From: Homarus americanus
Taxonomy: Eukaryota; Arthropoda; Malacostraca; Decapoda; Nephropidae
Length of the DNA stretch: 64,000 nt
Reading direction: 5' to 3'
Assembly (NCBI RefSeq): GCF_018991925.1
Contig: NW_024755055.1
Location: 174,520-238,519, forward strand
Positions 20,095-31,437 of the stretch are shown one piece after another. The position numbers and the translations under genes were made by a program. Position 1 is the first letter of the stretch, and each line of letters opens with the position of its first letter. Under the pieces are notes generated by a model, which was not told the origin of the DNA, made no database searches, and worked only from the letters and a program-made list of their open reading frames with translations.

Positions 20095-20466
20095 TTAATT
20101 TTATTTATTTATTATTTTTTTATTTTTCTATTTATATATACATAAATTACAGTGGAATTGAAAAACATAAGTATAATGGGGGAGCAGTACAACCTGGGTT
20201 GTACAGTAATAAGGTTGAACAAGAGGACAGAGCTGTCAGGATTATGTCTAGTTGGCAATTATGTTTATTGCAATGGTAATTACTTATCTATTTACATGAT
20301 AATTTCCGATAAAACGGTTTTGATGGTACAAGAAATATTAATACTTAGACAATAGATATTTTTTAAGAGATGATTTAAATGAAGGGAGCGTAGTCTTTGC
20401 TTGGATGGGTGGGGGTAAGTTGTTCCACACCTCCGTACAGCTCTCTTTCGTCCAGTTACCAGAGAT
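20095..20466 (-). mobile_element. Non-LTR retrotransposon C-terminal fragment and 3' UTR
   Basis: The minus-strand frame (20466-20338) ends GNWTKESCTEVWNNLPPP, IQAKTTLPSFKSSLKKYLL, SKY and stop. This is the classic tail of LINE reverse transcriptases, W-N-x-L-P followed by S-F-K-x-x-L-K-x-(Y/H)-L. The downstream 3' UTR holds the palindrome GTACAACCTGGGTTGTAC (20187-20204) and then an A-rich end (AAATAAATAAAA, 20095-20135). Everything upstream of W-N-x-L-P, including the catalytic domain, is missing, so this is a 5'-truncated dead copy. Confidence 0.6.
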
Positions 20467-20504
20467 TGTGTTTTTGAAGAGCCAGAGGCCCCCCACAGTG
20501 ATGA

Positions 20505-20830
20505 TAATAAAGGCAACATTGACAATAGTATTGACAATGGTGATAGTGAGAGCTCGTGCAATAACAACGGTGGTGTGGTGACTCAAGGCGATAGTGACAG
20601 CTGTGGTGAAAGTGGTGATACTAGTGGTAGCTACTGTGACAATTGTGATAGTGTCGAAGTAGTAGTAGTTGTAGAAGACGCCAGAATAATAGTAATAGTA
20701 GTTGTAGTAGCCAAATCAGTAGTGAGAATAATAGTAATAGTAGTACAGAAGTCAGAATAATAGTAATAGTAGGTGTAGTAGTAATAGCAGTAGTGAGAAT
20801 AATAGTAATAGCACAATAGCTGAATATTAG
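20505..20830. repeat. AGT/AAT trinucleotide-rich tract
   Basis: Imperfect GTAGTAGTAATAATAGTAAT repeats with several larger duplications (GTGAGAATAATAGTAATAG at about 20720 and 20792). Confidence 0.75.
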
Positions 20831-21009
20831 GGGTTAATAGTAAAGGTAAAGAATATAGACAAAGCATATAAGGATGTGGAAGGAGTAAGTATAAGGGAAG
20901 AGAGGATAAGGTGATGAGAGAGGAGATATGATGCAAATGGTGGTATCCCTGGTGCAGGTACTGGGGTGAGATGGTGGTAGTGAGAAGGGTAATGGTGGTA
21001 GTAGGAATT

Positions 21010-21010
<1 letters not shown>

Positions 21011-21057
<47 letters not shown>
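21011..21057. repeat. (GA)n microsatellite
   Basis: Uninterrupted GA run of about 47 nt. Confidence 0.95.
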
Positions 21058-21060
<3 letters not shown>

Positions 21061-21750
21061 TGGGCTTAAAGTAGGTGTAGTGAGAAGGAAGAGGGTGGGT
21101 AGCAATGGGGGAGGGAAAAACAAACAGACGAAGAGTTGATGGGAGAGAGGGAGGTGAGGGGGGTTATGAGGAGGGGGGGGTTATGAGGAGGGAAGGAAAC
21201 ACACCTAAATATACCTTACCTACATACATGCACGCACACGTATACATGATGGAAGGGGGAGAAGGAGGGGGATGTGTGGGGTTTTAAGAGGGGGGAGAAA
21301 GACAGACCCTAGTAAATACAGGTGGCGACGCTGAGAGTAGAGGAGTAAGAGAGACCGGGATAGTCTGGCCGTGCATCAGTGACCACTTACTGCACGAGGA
21401 GAGGGAAATGGGGGGGAGGGAATGGTGAAGAGGGAAAGGGAAAAATGAAGAGGGAAAAAGAATAGGGAAGAGGGGAGAAGGGTAAGGTAGATGGGATGGA
21501 AGAAGGTGGAGGGGGTTGAAAGGTAAGAAGAGGTTAGAGAAGAGACAAGAGAGGGAGGGAGGGAGGGAGGGAGGAAGGAAGGAAGGAAGGAAGGAAGGAA
21601 GGAAGGAAGGAAGGAAGGAAGGAAGGAAGGAAGGAAGGAAGGAAGGAAGGCGAGACGGAACAGGAAAGGCAAGCGAGAAGGGTAAGGGTAAGGGATGGGA
21701 GAGAATCGGAACAGCAGGGGAGGAAAAGTAGGAGGAGGAGGAGGAGGAGA
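21058..21750. repeat. GGA polypurine region with (GGAA)n
   Basis: G-rich low complexity, with (GGGA)n leading into about nineteen GGAA repeats at 21574-21650. Minus-strand Ser/Leu/Pro open frames are shadows. Confidence 0.88.
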
Positions 21751-21929
21751 GGGGATGAAGAAAACATATACACACACATTCAAGTTAATCCCTACCTCAT
21801 CATGGCTTCACCCCACCCGTCTAAACAATCAATAACACCCATAACACAATCAATCAATCAATCACAAATAGACTAACAATCAAGGTAATCCTAATGCATA
21901 ACAATAACACAGTGACGACAATAACGCCT

Positions 21930-22030
21930 CTTCCTGCAGTAATAACGTGTGGTCGGGCAAGGCAGGTGTCGATCCCCTGACTCATACAATTCAACAGATG
22001 ACGCTCAGCCACCCAACTTGTTCCGCCATT
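21930..22030 (-). mobile_element. tRNA-derived SINE-like fragment
   Basis: On the minus strand GGGTGGCTGAGCGTCA (22014-21999) resembles a tRNA A box. GGGATCGACACCTGCC (21977-21962) resembles a B box. Their spacing of about 35-40 nt suits a tRNA-type RNA polymerase III promoter. There is no closed tRNA cloverleaf (no matching acceptor stem seen), so a SINE head or another degraded tRNA-like repeat is more likely than a tRNA gene. Tail and boundaries are not defined. Confidence 0.4.
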
Positions 22031-22119
22031 GACAAGTGCAGTCTCTCCCCCTACCCCAACGAGGTCTTTCAGTTGTGAGGTTAACACTTGTTACTGAGGT
22101 ACGGTGTCATATGGATAAT

Positions 22120-22206
22120 AAAAATAGCAAATAAAATAATAACAATAGTAATAGTAGTGGGAATAACAATTATAATAGCAACCATATAGCATAATTCAAA
22201 TAAATA

Positions 22207-22240
<34 letters not shown>
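22120..22240. repeat. AAT-rich trinucleotide tract
   Basis: Interrupted AAT words and a clean (AAT)n at 22206-22242. Confidence 0.85.
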
Positions 22241-22243
<3 letters not shown>

Positions 22244-22389
22244 TCATCTCTCGTTCGGCCATGTCCCAAAGTTAATATCACAGAATAACACGCGGCCCAG
22301 CTTAGGTGATCTGGGAGGACGCTGCATGGCCCAGGTGGAACAGGTAACGAACACACTCGCACGGCAACGAACTCGTGGACTACTAGTCA

Positions 22390-22640
22390 AGTGAGCCCTA
22401 ACTTAACTATTTGAATAAGGGCCTATTAAGACTTCGAGACGCTTAGGACTAGGTGCCCTAAGGTTTGGTTCCAATCCTAATAGCTAGGGTTAGGTTGGGG
22501 CCCATTACGATTGGGGTCAATTGGGAATATAACCCACTGCAACTGGGCCCCGATCCTAATGGTTGCCGTATATGTGAGGTTGGGGCAAGGTTAAACTGGG
22601 GCCCATAAGATCAGCTCGGGGCACATTAGACCAGTCATGT
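22390..22640. repeat. Dispersed CATTAGGACTGG/CCTAATGGG repeat, copy 2
   Basis: Contains GGACTAGGTGCCC, CCAATCCTAATAGC, TTGGGGCCCATTACGATTGG, GGGCCCCGATCCTAATGG and ATTAGACCAGTCATG. The longest copy of this family in the window, with words in both orientations. Confidence 0.5.
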
Positions 22641-22748
22641 ACACCAGGTGGGCAGAGGGCATGGAGGAAGGGAGAGGCAGATGGGAGATATGGCGGTGGT
22701 GGGCGACTATGGTGAACGTGGGAGGAGTATGGTGTAGGTTAACGTGGG

Positions 22749-22809
22749 AGAGAGAGAGAGAGAGAGAGAAACCCAGATTTATAAACGAGTGTGGGCGCCG
22801 GTGTAGGAG

Positions 22810-22848
<39 letters not shown>
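22749..22848. repeat. Two (GA)n microsatellites
   Basis: GA runs at 22749-22769 and 22813-22848, separated by 44 nt. Confidence 0.92.
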
Positions 22849-22851
<3 letters not shown>

Positions 22852-23478
22852 ATGAGCTGTAGGCCTTATACTGACCGCCTGCCGGACACACACAAACCTC
22901 CACAAAATATCAAATTTCAAAGACAAATTAGAAACAAGAATCAATCACACAGTTTGCATACCAACTCACACAATACAACGAAGCTTATAAAGAAACCTAC
23001 GGAAATTCAGTTCTTAAGCTGGATGGTAATTACCTCATCTTACTGGGACGACAAGACGGACAGATGCCAATTAACCCGCCCCCTGCATACATAGTGAAGG
23101 CATTAAAAAAAAACAATAACACTGATTAAGAGAATTAAAACAACTTCAAAACAAATGACAGGTGTAAAATACATAGGGTTGGCAATTAAGGTGAGGAGAT
23201 CCCCCGCTGCCCCACACTAATTAAGGAGCTCTAACTCACAACACTAATGACACAACAGCATCAACGGTCTCGGGTCTCGCAATAAAGGCTCTATTAGTAA
23301 GTCCATTAAAAACTGCGACCGTAAAATAACCAAATAAATAAATATATATATAAAAATCACTACAAGATCATGTAGCTCAAAGGAACGATTTTTATACGAA
23401 CGAAATTTTGAGGAATAACTGATGAAAATATACTTTTTGTTAAGTTCTATTACATAAAAGTAAGTGTTTCCACAATTC
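22849..23478. other. AT-rich unique sequence, no gene seen
   Basis: An 80-residue open frame (22852-23094) has ordinary composition but no recognisable motif. Nothing else stands out. Confidence 0.5.
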
Positions 23479-23565
23479 ATGGACGGACGGACGGACAGAC
23501 GGACGGACGGACAGACAGACAGACAGACAGACACAGACGGACGGACGGATGGATGGATGGATGGA
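23479..23565. repeat. GGAC/GACA/GGAT tetranucleotide array
   Basis: (GGAC)n, (AGAC)n and (GGAT)n abut one another, so one tetranucleotide array has mutated into three related ones. Confidence 0.92.
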
Positions 23566-23684
23566 ACGGCGTGTAACAAGACAAACAGAACTGAGGTATC
23601 ACGCAAGAATCATGTAATAAGACCTTAACATGCACTTTAGGGCTAATAATGTGATAACCAACAATTATGGTACGGTAATTAGTT

Positions 23685-23840
23685 AAATAAGGTCCCTAGT
23701 CCTAACAAGCTCATTACCTAACCATCACGACTGGCTGGCACTTAATCCTAATGGGACCTCGTTCTATGAGGGCCATTAGACCTGCAGTGCCAGTGGATCC
23801 TTGTTTTAAAGGGACCCCGATCCTAATAGTCAGTGTTCGT
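23685..23840. repeat. Dispersed CCTAATGGG repeat, copy 3
   Basis: GTCCCTAGTCCTAAC, CTTAATCCTAATGGGACC and GACCCCGATCCTAATAG mark the family. Confidence 0.45.
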
Positions 23841-23867
23841 TAGGTTAACATCCAAGAGGGGGTCAGT

Positions 23868-23868
23868 A

Positions 23869-23925
<57 letters not shown>

Positions 23926-24045
23926 AAGCAAGCAAAAGGAGGGGGGGTGGGTGGAGTGAAGTGAAGTGGGGGTGGGGTTGGGGGTGGGGGTTAGTGGGTG
24001 GGGGTGGAGTAAGGGGGGGGTGGGTGGGGGATCTTTTAGAATTCA
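23868..24045. repeat. (CA)n and GGGGTGG tract
   Basis: (CA)n at 23868-23923, then G-rich GGGGTGGG repeats at 23938-24030 with G-quadruplex potential. Confidence 0.9.
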
Positions 24046-24329
24046 GGTCATAAATACTAACAGGCTGAGGCTGGGTTAGAGGGCCGGAGAGGGGAGGGAC
24101 CACTATACCTTCGACTGATCAATTACTGTATTTATAGTTGTATCAACTCACTGCCTAACACGACCACTCCCACTAATTTATCCTCCTACCGATTAAATCC
24201 ACGAGTTAGCATGATAGGTAAAAATCAGGGACAAACTCATCAGATAATTCTTTCCTGAAGTAAACATTCACAAGATTTATCCATGAAATAATGTACCCAA
24301 TAAACAGTATAATCATTATAATCAATTCA

Positions 24330-24425
24330 TCATCATCATTATTATTACCATTATTTATATTATTATTACCGGTATTATTATTATCATTACTATTATTATT
24401 ATTATTAGTAGTAGTAGTAATAAAG
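24330..24425. repeat. ATT trinucleotide tract
   Basis: Interrupted ATT/AGT repeats. Confidence 0.85.
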
Positions 24426-24654
24426 CAATATAATTTTATCCTATCTCTGGTCAGGGATAAACACATCACACACACGCCTCAAGATGCTCGACCACAAGTA
24501 CCTGCACAACATGTACCTTGACTCACGTCCTTCCTCAAGACGCACCTTGTCCTATACCTCCAGCCACCCTAAAAATAACACCTCATCACCCCCATTACAG
24601 TAATTTACTTGGATAAAAAATACATAAGTAGAGATAAAACCGGAATACAAGTCC

Positions 24655-24830
24655 CTGTTGGCCAAGAGGTGACTGGTCAGATGGGTCCCAGTCCTTTAGA
24701 GCGATCAACCCAACTTCCCTTGACCCTGAGGCCTAATAATAAAGAACCACAGTCTTACTATCAGGCCCTAACAAACTCTAATCTAAAACTAAAGGTCTAG
24801 GGCTCAAGGCTACGTCAGAATGGGGCCCTC
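24655..24830. repeat. Dispersed CCTAATGGG repeat, copy 4
   Basis: GTGACTGGTCAGATGGGTCC, CCAGTCC and later GGGGCCCTC match the family. It is diverged. Confidence 0.45.
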
Positions 24831-25944
24831 TTGACCGACCATCACTCAAAACCCTAAGAAGACTAACAATACTGGCAGGCACTAACAGCGACAACAATAA
24901 ACGCACCGCCAAGGCTTCGGCTATACTATTATAATCATCTAGACGATAAAAATACTACACGGCGACGAGAGACAACAACTCACAGATGCGGCTACACGTG
25001 GTGGTGAAGGTGACCTGTTTGTGGACCAACAACTGTAAAAGGTTTATGTCGAGGGCGGCAGCTCAAGCGACGAGGGGGCTCCGTCCATCTGACATTTGGA
25101 CCACCACACCCCACCCCACCGTCGCCCCTCACCCCCTCCAATCCTTCAGAAGGTGGACTTGTTCATTCATAACCACCCACGGTTTTTCAGTCAAGGTATC
25201 ATCCTCAGTGGGAGTTGTCGACCACGGTTCTCCACTCACACGTTCTCTGGCTGTCTCTATGATATTCTAGGGGACCACAGCTTATTATTTTCCTTTAAAC
25301 ATCCCAGTATCTTCCAGCCCTTCATTTCTTGACCATTATCTCATATCCCTATTTATTCAATCTTTTTCTTCTTTGTATTCTCAGTATTTCTCTGGCCAAT
25401 CATAGCACTTACTGTCCTTGTTCCCAATATAACTATTCTTTAACTCTTACAGCACCACATTTTAAAAGCCTTTTCCTAGTGTCTGCTGAGAGTCCACGAT
25501 TTATAACTATCAACAAACCCAACGTAATTAATTATATCATTAACAGTCCTTTAACCTTTAGTACGGTGGAGTTGTATTAAAAGTCAATGTTATCTGTCTC
25601 GCCACCACGTCTATAATGTAACCTTGCCACTGATGGACTGACTCATTCATTAACGGGAGGAGAATGGCACCCCGCTGACTCGCTCACTCACTTCCTCATT
25701 CACTGACGGAGAAATTTTCGCCATTTCCAACACAATAAGTTTTAAAGACTGAACAAATCTCATTGGATATTTGGCACTTTTCGTTGTGTTTAAAAAAGTT
25801 CTGAAATAATAACAAATAACTAAGTTGAAGCAAGTTTAAGATCATATTAACAGTAGTCAGTGAACTGATGGTGGTGGAAATAGAAAACAGAAAGATATAT
25901 AAGATAGAAGGAAGATTAGCGAGTGTTTCTGTGAGGTATTAGTG
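24831..25944. other. Unique sequence, no gene recognised
   Basis: Over 1 kb with little simple repeat. Open frames of 94 and 83 residues (24986-25270, 25329-25580) show no motif I know. This is one of the better places to search for a conserved exon or regulatory element. Confidence 0.5.
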
Positions 25945-26115
25945 AAGATATGAGCCAATCACGAACCTTAATATAATAGAGTGAGAAGCTATGAACCAAT
26001 CAGTGAACAGAATACATCGATATAACACTATTACCAGCTCTGAACCAATAAGGGCCCTTAACATTGCATAGTGACCTTCCGTGAACCAATCAGGGCTCTT
26101 AATTTGACACAACGA
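25945..26115. repeat. Four diverged units with GAACCAATCAG
   Basis: GAGCCAATCACGAAC, GAACCAATCAGTGAAC, GAACCAATAAGGGCCC and GAACCAATCAGGGCTC recur every 40-55 nt. It is an old tandem repeat that regularly spaces CCAAT boxes. Confidence 0.65.
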
Positions 26116-26511
26116 CCACCGCTGAGACCCGAGACAACCCATTTGGTTATAACACATCACAGTAACCAGGAAGAGAGGACGAAGTGTGTTCCTGAGGTCA
26201 CACAACACACTCTCCTCTCTCTCCCACGTGGACCAGACAGACCATCCCGTCACCACGTCTCTAAACACAGTATCATCACATTTCTTTTGGCCAGCTACCT
26301 TTCTCTTGTACCTTCAGTGATATGAGACACGAGTGAGTACTAGTAGGATAATATGACCGGTTCGTGGACAAAAACTCACCAAACAGGTAATACGTCACAA
26401 TAACAACTTTAGGTTACGATAGGTTAGGTTGGGTTTTTTTTCCAGGTGAGTTTTGGTCCTACCTCCAATATGGCCTCTGCACCACTCGTGAATATTCATT
26501 GCAGGGGTGGC

Positions 26512-26582
26512 TCGTGACTGTCCACTGTAGGGATGACTAGTGACTATCCATTGTAGGGATGACTAGTGACTATCCATTGTAT
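26512..26582. repeat. 27-bp triplicate
   Basis: Three copies of AGTGACTATCCATTGTAGGG-type sequence with ATGACT. The first copy is diverged. Confidence 0.8.
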
Positions 26583-26699
26583 GGCCACATCAAGTCCAGG
26601 CCACCACTCTCTCCGCTTCAATTCCCCATAAAAATGATATCAAGTCATGTAGGAATTTAAAATAAGCATTCTTTAAAAATCTGAGTAGTAGTGGTACCC

Positions 26700-26975
26700 G
26701 TTATATCACCACCACCATACCCTCCTTCACTTTCACCACCATAAGCTCCCTCACTATCACCACCACCACCATAAGCTCCCTCACGATCACCACCACCATA
26801 CCCTCCCTCACGATCACCACCACCATACCCTCCCTCACCAACACCTTAACTTCTCTCACCACCACCATACCCTCCCTCACCAACACCTTAACTTCTCTCA
26901 CCACCACCATACCCTCCCTCACCACCACCACCATATCCTCCCTCACCACCACCACCATACCCTCCCCCACCACCC
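26700..26975. repeat. CACCACCATACCCTCCCTCAC array
   Basis: Unit of about 20-43 bp alternating CACCACCATACCCTCCCTC with CAACACCTTAACTTCTC. The minus-strand Val/Arg/Glu open frame is its shadow. Confidence 0.88.
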
Positions 26976-27046
26976 CAATGAGTCACCCCTCAACACTCAC
27001 AATACCTGCACGACGTAATTAACAAGATTCAACACAAGAGAAGCAT

Positions 27047-27049
27047 CAT

Positions 27050-27083
<34 letters not shown>

Positions 27084-27230
27084 CCTGTCATCTATTTTAA
27101 ACATACACGCACGCACGCACAAACAACTCCCCACACACAAACACACCTTTATGTCAATTTATATCACACGCACCCCGCACGCACACACACACACACAAAT
27201 AGCCGCCCCCTCACACACACACACAAGATA
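27047..27230. repeat. CA and CACG microsatellites
   Basis: (CA)n at 27049-27080, (CGCA)n near 27105-27120 and CA-rich words to 27228. Confidence 0.85.
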
Positions 27231-27374
27231 GCATCCATTAACTTTGTAATTCGATTCACCATAGCAAAATAAACAAAGACGTCAATAAAGGTCCCGACAA
27301 GTCCCCCGCCGCCGCCCCAGGGACCATGGCATTGGACAACGACAAAATACAACTATCCTGAAGTCTTGTTGTGA

Positions 27375-27570
27375 TACAGTGAACCCTCCATATAACGGAG
27401 TCCTCTCTCTATGTAATCCGCTAGATGGAGGGTTATATATCTAAGAGACCCTCTATATAATGGACTTTCATCTTGTATATATTTCGTTAGATGGGGGTTT
27501 TCACATCGAACGGACCCTCCATATAACGGACTTTCTCCATCATAATCCGTTAAATGGAGGTTTTACTGTA
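27375..27570. mobile_element. Pogo/Tigger-like MITE
   Basis: The left end TACAGTGAACCCTCCATATA and the right end (on the complement) TACAGTAAAACCTCCATTTA form inverted termini bounded by TA, the target of the Tc1/mariner/pogo superfamily. CAGT(R)AAACCTC-type ends are typical of Tigger/pogo elements. The 196-bp body holds two further copies of the terminal motif in alternating orientation, with AACGGA words. There is no transposase, so it is a non-autonomous element. Confidence 0.65.
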
Positions 27571-27639
27571 TATCCACACACCTCGTTTAATCCTTCACCG
27601 TTTTGTTTGAGTCATCGTGTTCACAACTCCAAACACACG

Positions 27640-27663
27640 GACGGACGGACGGAAGGACGGACA
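27640..27663. repeat. Short (GGAC)n
   Basis: Five or six GGAC/GGAA tetramers. Related to the arrays at 850 and 23479. Confidence 0.85.
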
Positions 27664-27949
27664 TGTTCGAAATCCAAGTATCACCATAACGTTAGGACCG
27701 TCAACCACAAACCGAATAACGAATGGACAGACGAACAACGAGTAGAAGAACGAATCCTGATAACATAAGCTCAGTGACTTACAGAGTTGTGGTAGCGAAA
27801 ACAACAAAAACAACAAAAACAAGACAATGACCACAGCACAGACAAGTACTCGGGTCACGGGGAGAGCTCGGTACTGCAGTTACAATGTTTGTTCACAGAA
27901 AATCATGTATTTAATTTGTGTGCGTGTTGGTAAATATGACTCACACACA

Positions 27950-28190
27950 AAAGGTGGAGTGAAGACTGGTCGTGGTGGTGTGGTGAAGAGTGGTGATGGA
28001 GGTGGTGTAGTGGTGAAGAGTGGTGATAGAAGTGTAGTGATGAAGAGAGTGGTGATGGAGGTGTAATGGTGAAAAGAGTGGTGATGAGGTGAGGAAACTG
28101 GTTGAGGTGTAGTGGTGGATAACAGCGGGGTGATGTAGGAGGTGCAATGGTGAAGACAGAGGTGATGGTGGATGTGATGTAGGTGTAATA
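27950..28190. repeat. GTGGTGATGGAGGTG low-complexity tract
   Basis: Irregular GGTGATGGAGGTGTAGTGG repeats. Translations are His/Ser/Pro-rich. Confidence 0.75.
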
Positions 28191-28483
28191 ATGAAGAAAA
28201 TGTCAACACTAGCCAGACAAGGTTGAACACTACACCCACACGCTGTCTAACATGGCCTTACCCTATGTTCTTAACAATCTCCTGCCGAGGCCTTGTTCAC
28301 ATACTCCCTCCCACAGTAACTCCAAATCACTCCCACAAGCTAATAAAGGGTGAACAACTCCAGAAAAATATATTGACACTCGGTGATAACGTGTAAGATA
28401 CTTTATGATCATGAGTAAGGCTCTTGACCATATACGGGTGAGGGAGTTGGGAGGAGGCTATGGTAGGTATCACGAGTTCCCCT

Positions 28484-28486
<3 letters not shown>

Positions 28487-28535
<49 letters not shown>

Positions 28536-28650
28536 TGAACACTAACAAAAATAATCACAATACTAACAAAATAATACTAAAAATACCCCCCAAAATAATA
28601 AAATTAACAATATAATAATAAAAAAATAATAACAAAATAAAAATGTTAAT
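28487..28650. repeat. (AAT)n and A-rich tract
   Basis: (AAT)n at 28487-28532, then AATAATAAAAA-type sequence to 28650. Confidence 0.88.
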
Positions 28651-29473
28651 ACAAATCTTGTATATTTATTTTAAGCACCCTAACCTTTGCTATACACTAC
28701 CGTCCTGTTTACCTGTTTCCATGCTTTTTCAGGAAGTGCCATGAGGTGCCAGACAGATGGTACAGTCACCCACAAGAGTCCTGTCGTCAGTGTCTACACC
28801 CTCGGGTTCACGAATCTGAATCTCGGGGTTGGTGAAGGAGCAGAAGAGGCGACGGGTACGGTACCCATCTGTGGTGAATATTCCCAAGGTCGGGTTCCAA
28901 TATGGAGGTTTTCCTGGCCAACAAAATTACTCTGTAGAGACCCACAGTTTTCTTGGCCAATGGTGATTACCTTCTATGGAAATGCGGTCGCTCGTTTCCT
29001 TATATGCTTTCAACAACACGTTCAAAAAAATGTATTCAACACGACTTAAAACTGAGGAGGGCCACAACTATTATCAGGGGAACATCGTCTTATATACAGT
29101 GTGCACACGTTGTGGATAATGGAGAAGTGTGTGTGTGTGTTCATACGAGCCGTTTCTATACTTGCCTTCCATCACTCTCCCCTAGACCTTTCCTTCCGCC
29201 ATTTTGTTATGTTTCTGTTCCCTTGATCCAACCCGGGGAAAAAATGGGTGCAGGATAGACGGGATATATACAGTAGATGAGATATATATTAAAAGGATGT
29301 ACTATACACACAAACACAGACAAATAAACACCAATAGATTTATCGTGTTAGACGTCAGCTGCCATCAACCTGACCAAGTGGGAGGAGGAGTCTGCCAGCG
29401 CTAATATATATTAATAAACAAGTTTGACGACGGTAATGGCAGAGTAAAAGTTTGGCCATGACACGTGGGCTGA
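28651..29473. other. Unique sequence with one orphan open frame
   Basis: The frame at 28687-29049 (120 residues) is among the longest not made of simple repeat. A good acceptor (CATGCTTTTTCAG) lies at 28722-28734 inside it. Protein words such as CGEYSQGRVPIWRFSWP match no family I recognise. With no codon-bias test or homologue I do not call a gene. Confidence 0.35.
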
Positions 29474-29775
29474 GGATCACACGGTGCACCGAGGATCACA
29501 CGGTGCGCCGAGGATCACACGGGGCACCGAGAATGACACGGGGCACCGAGGATCACACGGTGCACTGAGGATCACACGGTGCGCCGAGGATCACACGGGG
29601 CACAGAGGATCACACGGTGCACCGAGGAACACACGGTGCACTGAGGAACACACGGTGCACCGAGGAACACACGGTGCACCGAGGAACACACGGTGCACCG
29701 AGGAACACACGGTGCACCGAGGAACACACGGTGCACAGAGGATCACACGGTGCACCGAGGAACACACGGTGCACA
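29474..29775. repeat. 19-bp GATCACACGGTGCACCGAG minisatellite
   Basis: About sixteen copies. Most contain GTGCAC. Variants exchange GATC with GAAC, and CACC with CGCC or CACT. The + and - open frames (CTEEHTVHRG, HRVFLGAPCV types) are shadows. Confidence 0.94.
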
Positions 29776-29879
29776 CTGGGGCGAGGAAGAGCACCACGTC
29801 ACACTGTTTGTGGAAGGTCATTGCAACACACCATTACCTAGGTGTTATGGACCCCCTCACGAACCTCTAGTCATACCTG

Positions 29880-30190
29880 TATTATCCTCCCCTCTCCTCC
29901 CCACCCCTTCCCCACTCCCTCCCTCTCCGTCCATGTGTGGTCGTCACCCTCACCACCGGTGTAGTCACGCCACCCCTCTTCTTCCTCAACACCCCCCACA
30001 CCTCCGCCCCTAAATGTGATCATAGAATCCTCCCGCCATCCCTCCCTCCCATCCCTGTGTGATCATGCCTTCCGTCCGTCCCTTCCATTCCCGTTCCTCA
30101 GTATGGTTAAGTCATGCTACCGTCCCTCCCATCCCCGTCCTTTAGTGCAGTATGGTCATGCCTTCCGTCCGTCCTTTCTACCCTCCAGGA
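29880..30190. repeat. C/T-rich CCTTCCGTCCGTCC tract
   Basis: Irregular CCCATCCC and CATGCCTTCCGTCCGTCC repeats, including a duplicated TATGGTCATGCCTTCCG-like word. Confidence 0.7.
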
Positions 30191-31437
30191 CAACGGCCAG
30201 CCGATGATGAGGCGAGAGGCGGAATTATCGTACCTCCGACACGCCCCCCACCATCATGGGCCACCACACCACACTCCCCACATCCTTCCTCCAACACTCA
30301 AAACCTGCACCACCACACACAGCGAGAGACCACACCAACAAGATCCCTACTGTACTAGACAACGCTCCACCTTCTCTTGGTAGTGACATAAACACAACAC
30401 TCAGAGTGGTGGCGGCGGCGGCGTGTGCCATGAGAAGCCACCAGAACCTTCCACACAGCATCACCTCCCTTCCTCCCCCTACACTCTCATACCTTTCTAA
30501 CTTTGATTCCTTCGCCGTATAGAGGACGAGTGTACAATCCTTGGTACAGGAGTGACTTAGTCCAAACTCTTATACCATATACACATACTAGCGTTGTGTC
30601 TTAGTGTAATTTCGTCACCATTTACGCCCACTGGCACTAATTGACCGAGTTGTTTTTATGCATTCCGTACCAGATAAAATAAACATGAGTGTGTGTGCAT
30701 CCGGTCTCTGGGAGGATGAAAACTGTGGCTTATACACACAGGGAAATGAAGCCTATGGCGGTGACTCAAACCTTTTTACCTGTGTTGGGAGTCTGTTGGG
30801 GTAAACAAACTATTATCCACATAATAAAGGGGAAATAATCATAGAGACGTGCGGTACATCCTCACCGGCCACAGGTAACAACTCGACTGCTTCACGAAAA
30901 TCCTGATATTAGGGGGAATAAATTGACTTATCAAAGCTTAATCTAGCTATGTGTAATATGTGAGTCAGGTCCAAGGGAATTACACAGGGAATCCATTGTG
31001 TGTTACGAGACGTCAGGCCAACGTGAATTACATGGTGGACTGACTGACTATCTCCATCTGTGCGTGTTACGTGACGTCAAGCCAACGTGACTGACACCGT
31101 GAGATGACTCGTTAAATTTGAGGCTTTTAACGATTACGTAGACAATTCTCTTAACTATTGCCTGTGTCCATGCACGTGTGGTGGTGACGAAGCTCAGTAA
31201 CGGGGAAACTATTTCAACAAATTGCCGTTGTCCCCTGAAGTAGGTGCTGAAGGGCGGACACGGCCACCATCAGGATGACAGGTAATGTGCTGGGGGAGAC
31301 GAGCGTATCTCCTTAACCCACCCATTACGGTTTGAATATTTCTCCCTCAATATAAAGTGATAAGAGTACAGGTAATCCATAATATAAGTCAGGATATAAC
31401 TATGGGGAAAAATACCATTAATGACTTATCTTTTACG
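30191..31437. other. Longest low-repeat stretch of the left half, no gene recognised
   Basis: Almost no simple repeat except GGCGGCGGCGG at 30412. Two copies of GTGTTACG(A/T)GACGTCA with GCCAACGTGA lie at about 31000 and 31065. No exon or RNA gene recognised. It is a good candidate for conserved regulatory sequence, but nothing here proves that. Confidence 0.5.
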
